This document shows positions 60,501 through 64,000 of a stretch of DNA of 64,000 nt, in pieces. The position numbers were made by a program, and so were the translations under genes. Source of the stretch: Siphonodentalium dalli (lineage: Eukaryota > Mollusca > Scaphopoda > Gadilida > Siphonodentaliidae); assembly GCA_032622095.1 (NCBI GenBank), contig CP136061.1, forward strand, positions 120,728,754 through 120,792,753, written 5' to 3'. Position 1 is the stretch's first letter. Each line of letters begins with the position of its first letter. The notes below the pieces were generated by a model, which saw nothing but the letters and a program-made list of their open reading frames with translations, made no database searches and was not told the DNA's origin.

Positions 60501-63451
60501 ACTTCGAACTGGAAACAAAGCAATGCTTAGTGACGCTCTGATCGAGAAAGTATCCTGCCTAACAACAATGACACCATCTCCCCGTGCAGGCATTGTCATT
60601 GACGGTCATGCCCTTGTTGTGGCCATAGGTACAGTCCGATTTGAATGGTTTCTTGTCTCGAGAACTTGTTACCAAAGCGAAAACAGAAGGTGTTATTACT
60701 GTTGTTGTTGCAGGGGGGGGGGGGGGTCCCAATGATTGCAGAGTAGATGTTTGGTAGATAGAACAGAATTGAAAGGCTTAGAGTCTAATCACGAAGAGGC
60801 TGACACTAGATTTATCCTTCATTCACTTGATGCCAGCATAGGTTGCAATCTGAAACAAGTTATTGTGGTAAGTAGGGACGTCGATGTTCTAGTGTTATTG
60901 CTTGGTTACCTAATCAAATTCCCTGCGGATTGTGATGTGTTCATGATGGCTGGAACTTCCAAAAGCCCTAAAATTTTACCCATCAGGGATGTTGCCACCA
61001 AATACCGAGCGACTCTCTGAACTATATTCTTGCGTTTCATGTTTTAACGGGGTGTGATTCAACTTCGTTCATATAATAATGGGCTGTCTAAACGATCCGC
61101 ATGGAAGATTTACTTGGAATGTTGAGAACTCTTAAAGGGTATGGGAAATATTGCAATATCCACTGAAACAATTGAAAGTGCTGAACATTTTGTATGCAAG
61201 TTGTATGGAGTTTCCGATGCAAAACTCAACAATGCAAGATTCAGGATGTTCCCTCGGACTGAATCTCCTGAAAAGCTTCCACCAACCAGTGACTCATTTC
61301 ATTGCCACCTTTTGAGAACAAACTACCATGTTTTAGTTTGGAAACAAGCAACCATTTCTGTACAAACATTACCGGATCCTTCGATAATGGGATGGAAAAG
61401 AAGAAAATGGTCGATTAGATCCAACCATGATCTAGAACCCATTTCATACTCATGTCTCGAAATAATCAAATGTGGATGCAACAAGGGGTGTGTAACAGCA
61501 GGGTGTACATGCAGAAAATCAGAGTCACCATCTACACCACTCTGCAACTGTGGACCTGACTACAATAATAAATAAGGCTTTTATGTGACCATATTTGGCT
61601 CTATGGTGGCAAATTGTGTCGCATTGGGTGCTGATGAACCAGTTTCATAATATTACTGATGATTTTCGAATTTGTAACTGATTATTATATCGGCCCTTTT
61701 GAATTGTCATGTTATGTGAGACATAATTATTTGTCGAGTTGCCAACATTGTTTTTTCGGAATCAGATTACAAATTACATTTGGACTCAACTGTCTCAACC
61801 ATTTGAAGGATATATTTCACTTTCTGCCATTTAAGACCGCAATAATTTATAAAATATGCGGTTTTTTTGTAATTTTTGGCATAAAGTGCGTTAAATGTCA
61901 AACATGTTCACTTTAGATTACCACATATGTTCTGTGTATAGTATCTCTTGTCACAATTCGTTCGACATTACGGAAATGCATAATATTCAAACGTCTTAGA
62001 ACAACATATAACAGTAAACACGAAAATCTAGACTTTGTGCTGACGGCGGCCATTTTGAATTGTCATTTTAGGTCAAAAATAAGTATTTGTCGACTTGCCA
62101 ACATTGTTTTTTGGAATCAGGTTACAAATTACATTTAGACACAGCTGTCTATACCATTTGAAGGATACGTTTCCAGCATATTTCACTTTCTGCCATTTAA
62201 GACCGTAATAATTTATAAAATTCGCGTTTTTTGGGCATAAATGACGTTAAATGTAAAAAATGTTCGCATTAAATTACCACATATATTCTGTGTATACTTC
62301 TTCTTGTTCCAATTCGTTCGAAAGTACGGAAATACTCAATATTCGAACGTCTTAGAGCAACACATAACAACAAACGTAAAGTTAGACTTTGTTTTTATGG
62401 CGGCCATTTTGAATGGCCATTATTGACCAGATATAATAATTTGTCAACTTGCCAACATTGGTTTTTGAAATCAGCATAAAAAAGACTTTTAGAAATAATT
62501 CTCAAAAGCGTCTGAAAAAAAAATGCTCGCACCTTCGTTTCTAGAGGCTTTTTTAGATTTTCGAACCTGACTTATGCATTAAGTCATCTATTTCACATCA
62601 CTACGACTTACTTAAAAATCATAGATCTTATATACCAGAAATCCTATGGGACGATAGGTAGTTACTGAAAATATACATAATCGGGAATGAAAGCACTCGT
62701 GACTCTGTGCAACATCGTGCGTGTTGATGACAAGGGTGTTTTCTGTGGTATAATCGGATAACAAAACAGTTATTGCCCTTCGTCTCGGGAGACATTGAGA
62801 TTTGTCACCAGCTCGAGAACGGAATGTCTCCCGAGGAGTCGCTCATCGGGAGACATTCCGTTCTCGAGCGGGTGACAAATATCAATGTCTCCCGAGACAA
62901 CGGGCGACAACTGTATATTATAACCCAACCATCATTTGACGTGGTTCAAAGTTGGCAGGTTGGCACCATTGAGGATGGGGAACCAGCATGGATAAAACCA
63001 TATTGTTCCAAAAACATTCTTTAAATTTATTTTGGGCATCCGCGTGATACGAGGAATCTAATTGTGTGGTTTGAAGATGCCAAAGTGTCACCCTTTGAGT
63101 TAGGGATGGCGGTTGCGGTACCAAAAATTGGTCAAGAACAAAATATCGCATAGAGAACCATGTCAAGTGTTTAGGTTAATTTTAGTGACTTATGTTTTGT
63201 CTATTTAATGAATCAACTTGATAAGTGAGTACTCATGCAATGTGACACTAATTTAACTCCGATTATACTATTTCAAACAAATATAACGTCTGAAGTACTC
63301 GCAACTGTAAATATTTGAATAACTTCTTTGAGCAAGAATACTCGATATTCCAAGCAAATACCCTGCGTGGTAGGACTGAATTCCATTCTTTTAGCTCTTA
63401 TATGTATACACTTACGTCTGCTTCTCCTTCTCGCTCTGCTGGTGGGACCAC
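27515..63451 (-). CDS. candidate micro-exon gene, Gly/Glu/Lys/Gln-rich protein
   Basis: Thirteen short blocks on the minus strand are each bounded by an acceptor-like pyrimidine tract and a donor of the GTAAGT/GTGAGT/GTGGGT type; two of them have lost the acceptor AG. Their lengths are 36, 45, 48, 48, 21, 45, 21, 12, 15, 126, 24, 33 and 30 nt from 5' to 3', all divisible by three. Phase 0 is the only frame open in all of them; both other frames meet stops in several. Any exon can therefore be skipped without a frameshift. The product would be a low-complexity, highly charged, glycine-rich and probably disordered polypeptide. Tandem duplication of intron-exon units has expanded the array. Start exon, signal peptide and terminal exon were not found. 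The lay-out recalls schistosome micro-exon genes, but no homology is claimed. Function unknown. Confidence 0.6.
27545..30320. other. no gene recognised, short inverted repeats
   Basis: Besides the palindrome at 27741-27889, a 23-base palindrome (CAGATTTCGCGAAGCG...) lies near 29174-29196. Sequence at 29040-29125 (GGGTGCGCCATAA, ACTGAAACTTCGTC) recurs inverted at 33860-33945. No gene is visible. Confidence 0.4.
27741..27889. mobile_element. short inverted-repeat element (MITE-like)
   Basis: Arms of about 60 bp (27741-27801 and 27832-27889) are complementary, including GAGGCGAGAGAC and GTCTCTCGCCTC near the centre and GCGTAATCAATT-type ends. Non-coding. Confidence 0.8.
30322..31855. mobile_element. 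1.5-kb element with long inverted repeats
   Basis: The ends are inverted copies: CTAGATCATGCCATGATTCA at the left and its complement at the right. Complementarity resumes at 30478-30780 against 31560-31812 (AAAACTTTTT, CCTTATAAAGTAA, CAGGTA, TTAATGATTTATTCATCGGT). The interior, 30780-31560, has no protein signature. The terminal motif with CTACGGGCGT and TTCATGACATGATC is shared with repeats near 22915, 34375 and 63550. Confidence 0.7.
30378..30490. repeat. cluster of GTCGTTTCGTACC motifs
   Basis: Four full copies of GTCGTTTCGTACC, a fifth starting with GACGTTTCG, and a final partial copy lie at irregular spacing. They occur only in the left arm of the inverted-repeat element, not in the right arm. 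Copies with flanks read TGGTCGTTTCGTACCA, with complementary ends. Confidence 0.85.
31856..34060. other. no gene recognised
   Basis: Mostly unassigned AT-rich sequence. An acceptor/donor pair with a 29-nt block near 32983-33011 (minus) was considered and rejected because it breaks the frame. A long palindrome lies at 33767-33871, and a doubled phrase GAATATCCAACGTC follows it. Confidence 0.4.
33767..33871. mobile_element. short inverted repeat with 38-bp arms
   Basis: TTAGCCGAAATTTTATTTCA in the left arm pairs with its complement in the right arm, and pairing continues outward through CCACTTTT. The spacer contains TTGAATGTCCGTTGAATATC. Non-coding. Confidence 0.8.
34060..34335. repeat. exon-bearing intron unit, outlying copy
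   Basis: The flanks of this unit match those at 48870-49150, 51180-51430, 53960-54250, 56820-57110 and 63355-63520: GTATAGAATTTCATCTGC, ACAGGTATACACTTACTT and CTAAATGCGCAACAGTG. The copy lies 14 kb from the main cluster and is the more diverged. Confidence 0.85.
34231..34263 (-). pseudogene. micro-exon copy, 33 nt, acceptor AG lost
   Basis: The donor GTAAGTGTATACCTGT is identical to that of its active relatives. At the homologous acceptor position the sequence is CTGTTTTCGG, so the AG has become GG. The 33-nt block would read [11 protein letters not shown] in phase 0. The AGs further inside are all out of phase, so this copy is probably skipped or dead. Confidence 0.55.
34345..35010. repeat. 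dispersed repeat block, copy 2
   Basis: Matches 22861-23245 plus 26900-27150 and the right end of the window (63530-64000). It contains CGTGAACAGGTCGTGCAGTT and GCCGACAGGTGGGGCTATCG. No open frame of note. Confidence 0.85.
35009..35493. mobile_element. inverted-repeat element, TTAAAGGTAC family, copy 2
   Basis: Left end TAAAGGTACTCAATCCGATC and right end ATCGGATTGAGTACCTTTAA are complementary. It sits inside the dispersed block, which resumes at about 35500 with the sequence that follows 27230 in the other copy, so it is a later insertion. Interior phrases (CAAAGCTCAGAG) are shared with 14.6 kb and 37.9 kb. Confidence 0.75.
35500..36785. repeat. duplicated intron sequence
   Basis: The first 220 bases continue the dispersed block. 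A C-run lies near 35780. From 36045 a segment (ACATCACATTTACAACTTTC, GAACCGGAATAAAAGAACAT) recurs at 37640-37860 and 53050-53330. The 100-codon minus-strand frame at 36045-36347 has a diverged and shortened partner at 53142-53327, which argues against a conserved protein. Confidence 0.6.
36786..36809 (-). CDS. micro-exon, 24 nt (GQRKSGGR)
   Basis: Acceptor CATTCAATTTCCAG, exon of 24 nt, donor GTGGGTAAC. Phase 0 gives a basic Gly-rich octapeptide. A paralogous block at 52532-52555 has lost its donor and gained a stop. Another GT four bases downstream would give 28 nt and break the frame. Confidence 0.5.
36830..37880. repeat. duplicated intron sequence
   Basis: Segments such as TGTCCATTTCGTAATATGAT and CATCACTCCGCCAACAATAA recur at 46510-46600 and 52570-52690. 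TCCTAGTAACATAACCTCCT at 37566 is a shifted echo of 37060 and of 52985. Near 36930 there is a degenerate relative of the 44436-44450 micro-exon without a donor. Confidence 0.7.
37880..38240. mobile_element. inverted-repeat element, TTAAAGGTAC family, copy 3
   Basis: Close relative of 14570-15014, sharing GTCGACGAGAAGACGGTC and GATGAAGATGGATAACTCT. It ends in GAGTATCTTTAA at 38240. The left end is poorly preserved. Confidence 0.65.
38241..39400. repeat. unassigned sequence, repeat end and A/T low-complexity tract
   Basis: Near 38460-38590, phrases with ACCGGTCAATGGGT and GATTGACCGGTACCCG are imperfect inverted copies. At 38905-39015 the GTCTGTCTGTTCTGG run with CGATTTCAAACAAAGTTTG is a diverged relative of 11030-11130. 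From 39040 to 39370 the sequence is nearly all A and T, with AAAATTT words. No gene. Confidence 0.6.
39400..40757. other. intronic, no exon recognised
   Basis: One acceptor-like site (minus, AATATTTTTACAG near 40183) opens a short frame that stops after ten codons and could be a terminal exon, but nothing else supports it. No repeats of note. Confidence 0.35.
40758..40883 (-). CDS. largest exon of the array, 126 nt, Gly-X-Gln repeats
   Basis: Acceptor CCATTTCCAG, donor GTGAGTAAC, 42 codons in phase 0. Twelve of fourteen triplets begin with Gly, and nearly all end in Gln (GQE, GQQ, GEQ repeated, GGQ, EKQ, GKQ). The Gly-X-Y spacing is collagen-like, but there is no proline and two triplets lack Gly, so a stable triple helix is doubtful. 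The nucleotide unit GGAGAACAA is tandemly repeated and probably grew by slippage. The flanking introns are paralogous to those of the 48196 exon (acceptor side) and the 51941 exon (donor side). Phase 1 is also open and would give a Lys-Glu-Asn-rich peptide, but that frame is closed in other exons. Confidence 0.6.
40884..44435. other. intronic, small duplicated pieces
   Basis: The 142-codon + strand frame at 41686-42114 ends inside a piece of the 25.5-26.06-kb inverted-repeat element (41985-42075), so it is unlikely to be a gene. GTACACGYCGGGAAGCTATC occurs at 42115 and 43726. TG-rich sequence lies at 42255-42480. Nothing else was recognised. Confidence 0.45.
44436..44450 (-). CDS. micro-exon, 15 nt (SNNVT)
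   Basis: Acceptor ATCGTGTTTTGTAG, exon of 15 nt, donor GTAAGTGGG. Phase 0 is open; phase 1 has a stop. The pentapeptide carries an N-x-T sequon read as N-V-T. Small size makes chance a real possibility, but both splice signals are good. Confidence 0.45.
45315..45326 (-). CDS. micro-exon, 12 nt (KRGE)
   Basis: Acceptor TTTTTCTCTTTACAG and donor GTAAGTAATTG enclose only 12 nt. The surrounding sequence is a diverged duplicate of the 44436 unit (shared GAGGCGCTTG-type words upstream on the + strand). At this length the exon would need special splicing help. Confidence 0.45.
45327..48195. other. intronic, duplicated fragments and one palindrome
   Basis: 46505-46700 duplicates 37190-37350. A palindromic element lies at 47270-47412. 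A block ending in CTTCTTGCCC near 46067 resembles the start of the 126-nt exon but lacks an acceptor AG. No coding exon was accepted here. Confidence 0.4.
47270..47412. mobile_element. near-perfect palindrome, 70-bp arms
   Basis: The arms GTTACGGGACGCTTAGTGGT and so on, and the complement, meet at a GGCCGTAGGCC centre. The word CATATTTATTATGTCA just to the right recurs inverted at 47886-47901, so this hairpin may be one end of a longer element of about 0.63 kb. Confidence 0.85.
48196..48216 (-). CDS. micro-exon, 21 nt (SKGPRPE)
   Basis: Acceptor TCTTTACTTCCAG, exon of 21 nt, donor GTAAGTCGG. The acceptor-side intron (AAGTTATACGTTATG, AGTAATAATG) is paralogous to that of the 126-nt exon. Phase 2 is closed. 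Confidence 0.55.
48450..50620. repeat. tandem intron unit 1
   Basis: First of four tandem segments. Order on +: a block with TATTTTTGGCACAGAACACG (48550-48790), the exon block (48870-49150), a block with an 81-codon open frame (49164-49409), and a block with TTATCCCGTTGTCCAG and ATTCTACGTCACGTGC (49690-50600). The same order returns in units 2-4 with losses. Confidence 0.9.
49064..49108 (-). CDS. micro-exon, 45 nt ([15 protein letters not shown])
   Basis: Acceptor ACTCTCTGTTTCCAG, donor GTAAGTGTAT. Phase 0 gives a 15-residue Gly/Glu/Lys peptide. Phase 2 has an immediate stop. The purine-rich exon could itself act as a splicing enhancer. Confidence 0.6.
50640..51880. repeat. tandem intron unit 2
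   Basis: Repeats the first three blocks of unit 1, starting about 2.3 kb after them. The fourth block is missing and is replaced by the intron carrying the 51941 exon. Confidence 0.9.
51359..51379 (-). CDS. micro-exon, 21 nt (GSRSEEE)
   Basis: Acceptor TTTCTCTGTTTCCAG, exon of 21 nt, donor GTAAGTGTATACCTGTA. Flanks are nearly identical to those of the 45- and 48-nt exons in units 1, 3 and 4, yet the exon is less than half as long. Confidence 0.6.
51941..51988 (-). CDS. micro-exon, 48 nt ([16 protein letters not shown])
   Basis: Acceptor ATATCTATCTTCTAG, donor GTGAGTCAC. Ten of sixteen residues are Gly in phase 0. The donor-side intron (AAATAAATCTAGAACATTTA on +) is a duplicate of that beside the 126-nt exon. 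Phase 1 would read an Asp/Glu/Lys-rich peptide and is also open here. Confidence 0.6.
52440..53660. repeat. duplicated intron sequence and 31-bp tandem repeat
   Basis: 52440-53400 duplicates 36720-37620 and part of 36045-36350. At 53547-53670 a 31-bp unit (TAACCGTTATTATAACCCAA plus CCATCATGAAA) is present four times. Confidence 0.8.
52532..52555 (-). pseudogene. dead copy of the 24-nt micro-exon
   Basis: Aligned with the exon at 36786-36809 through its flanks. The acceptor is changed but keeps AG (CCAAG), the donor GTGGGT has become GATGAA, and phase 0 contains TGA. It shows how copies of the array decay. Confidence 0.6.
53665..56500. repeat. tandem intron unit 3
   Basis: Contains all four blocks of unit 1. 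The open-frame block is partly duplicated again at 55060-55300, and a GTATAGTTATACCAGGAA phrase occurs at 54800, 54965 and 55505, so small internal duplications have occurred. Confidence 0.9.
54162..54209 (-). CDS. micro-exon, 48 nt ([16 protein letters not shown])
   Basis: Acceptor ACTCTCTGTTTCCAG, donor GTAAGTGTATACCTGTA. Sixteen codons in phase 0; phase 2 starts with a stop. One codon longer than its nearest relative at 49064, and different at most inner positions although the flanks hardly differ. Confidence 0.6.
56545..57990. repeat. tandem intron unit 4
   Basis: Fourth copy of the unit, more diverged than units 1-3. The open-frame block is largely deleted (57110-57240). Confidence 0.85.
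57012..57056 (-). CDS. micro-exon, 45 nt ([15 protein letters not shown])
   Basis: Acceptor ACTCTCTGTTTCCAG, donor GTAAGTGTATACCTG. Fifteen codons in phase 0; phase 2 meets a stop. It has the same length as the exon at 49064 but a different peptide. Confidence 0.6.
58989..60523 (-). pseudogene. transposon protein remnant, left arm
   Basis: Fragments in changing frames, from 5' to 3' on the minus strand: [19 protein letters not shown], then [20 protein letters not shown] and FLSREL (60047-60523); a damaged EEADT block (near 59925); [20 protein letters not shown] and [15 protein letters not shown] (59643-59837); [17 protein letters not shown] (59400-59546); and a cysteine-rich tail [20 protein letters not shown] (58989-59264), which resembles a CXC DNA-binding motif. 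I recall this domain series (EEADTR, then TGCDST, then a CXC-like tail) from multicopy proteins in cnidarians and molluscs, probably of transposon origin; its activity is not known to me. Confidence 0.6.
60523..61575 (+). pseudogene. transposon protein remnant, right arm
   Basis: Inverted partner of the left-arm remnant. It keeps [19 protein letters not shown] but then jumps by deletion to the FLSREL-equivalent region. A G-run of about 14 follows at 60712-60726. The frame at 60736-61020 carries the intact core [16 protein letters not shown] and [18 protein letters not shown], where the left arm has lost R and D. The frame at 61141-61575 holds [15 protein letters not shown] and the cysteine-rich tail [20 protein letters not shown] stop and frame breaks near 61018 and 61070 disable it. 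Confidence 0.65.
62782..62898. repeat. long hairpin, 52-bp arms
   Basis: GTCTCGGGAGACATTGAGAT begins the left arm and its near complement ends the right arm. The loop is 62835-62846. GGGAGACATTG and GTCGCCCG words also occur at 58040-58100, on the other side of the palindromic transposon, so that element may have landed inside or beside this hairpin family. Confidence 0.85.
62905..63355. other. no gene recognised
   Basis: Open frames on both strands (62773-63024 on +, 62918-63166 on minus) overlap the hairpin or lack motifs. The wording [20 protein letters not shown] on + looks protein-like and could be a transposon fragment, but I cannot name it. Confidence 0.3.
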
Positions 63452-63520
63452 CCAGAAAACAGAGAAAGTACACGTTCTAATCTGGATACACTACTTGTAT
63501 ACTAAATGCGCAACAGTGTG
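63355..63520. repeat. exon-bearing intron unit, right-hand copy
   Basis: Flanks match the exon blocks of tandem units 1-4 and especially the outlying copy at 34060-34335, which is followed by the same dispersed block as here. Confidence 0.85.
63416..63451 (-). pseudogene. micro-exon copy, 36 nt, acceptor altered
   Basis: The donor GTAAGTGTATACAT is intact. The homologous acceptor reads CTGTTTTCTGG and has no AG. From that position the block reads [12 protein letters not shown] in phase 0. An AG after GTCCCACCAGCAGAG would rescue an 18-nt in-frame exon (REGEAD), so it may still be used in shortened form. Confidence 0.5.
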
Positions 63521-63526
63521 TGCCAG

Positions 63527-64000
63527 AAAGTGGAATGTGATCTATACGGGCGTAGCCAGAGTAGATATTCATGACATGATCTAACACGTTATCAAATACA
63601 TTTTACCCACATAATAAACTTGAATGGGCCTCTCTTGACCCTGCTATTGCTACGTTCACAGACTAATAAATCATTTAATAAATCATTTCCTGGTGACAGA
63701 ATCTCTTGTTGACTCGTATCTGACGCAAACTTATTATTTTATACATTGAACCTACACGCGAACAGGTCGTGCAGTTCAGGGCAGAGATGCGCAATTTTTA
63801 ACCCTTTCTATACTGAATGGACGGTTGTTGAACTTATTATCTGAACATTTCCTGAGGGAAAATCAATAAACAAAGTCTTATCTGGTTTCCATGTTGTTCT
63901 TAGTGCAGATGTCCAAATGTGACGTCTATATGTAAGAAATATTATTTAATTCACTTGTCAACCCCGGGATCCGTATCCGTGTCATGTATTTCTCGACGTT
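63527..64000. repeat. dispersed repeat block, copy 3
   Basis: Matches 34345-34810 almost throughout, and 22861-23245 in part. The pair of micro-exon copy plus dispersed block at 34.2-34.8 kb and 63.4-64.0 kb shows that both were duplicated together. The block runs off the window. Confidence 0.9.

Larger units (their letters stand above)
58139..62571. mobile_element. 4.4-kb palindromic transposable element
   Basis: Two inverted copies of one element face away from a spacer at about 60394-60570. The outer ends read CAGGTTCGAAA at the left and its approximate complement at the right. Each arm carries two copies of a 200-bp subrepeat with AAAATGGCCGCCATC and GTTGTTCTAAGACGTTTGAA. Each arm also carries remnants of the same protein, on the minus strand at the left and the + strand at the right. 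The right arm lacks about 0.2 kb that is present in the left. It sits in the intron between the micro-exons at 57012 and 63416. Confidence 0.85.

Overview
The window looks like nuclear DNA of an invertebrate animal, possibly a marine lophotrochozoan such as a mollusc; that guess is inference only. It is AT-rich and gene-poor, with spliceosomal GT/AG signals and no bacterial operon structure. It is dominated by transposable-element remnants: two non-LTR retrotransposons, a deleted DNA transposon with a DDE transposase and a second accessory-protein fragment, a palindromic element with a CXC-type cysteine-rich tail, and many short inverted-repeat elements. No rRNA, tRNA or CRISPR array was recognised.

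1-5.3 kb: short inverted-repeat elements and a 1.6-kb deleted DNA transposon (1048-2629). 5.4-5.9 kb: a likely first coding exon of a SAM-domain protein on the + strand, with a donor and a second exon that runs into a 72-bp tandem repeat (5.87-6.42 kb). 6.4-10 kb: a decayed CR1/L2-like retrotransposon with a 2A-like motif, an endonuclease and a reverse transcriptase. 10.4-13.4 kb: an 830-bp direct duplication. 13.4-22.8 kb: inverted-repeat elements, an array of 18-bp palindromes and a 27-bp minisatellite. 22.8-27.4 kb: a repeat block split by a 5'-truncated retrotransposon (425-codon open frame) and by inverted-repeat elements.

27.5-63.5 kb, minus strand: the most interesting part. At least eleven tiny exons (12 to 48 nt, plus one of 126 nt), and two more with damaged acceptors, lie between good acceptor and donor sites. 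All have lengths divisible by three, all are open in the same phase-0 frame, and they encode a glycine/glutamate/lysine/glutamine-rich low-complexity polypeptide. Several exons sit in tandemly duplicated 2.3-2.9-kb intron units whose flanks are nearly identical while the exons differ in length and sequence. This resembles, in architecture only, the micro-exon genes known from schistosomes. Neither the first (signal peptide) nor the last exon could be identified, so the gene may continue beyond base 64000. A 4.4-kb palindromic transposable element (58.1-62.6 kb) lies in its largest upstream intron.

Everything was read by eye. Exon calls rest on splice-site and frame logic, and repeat calls on visible sequence matches. 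Family names come from remembered motifs, not from searches.
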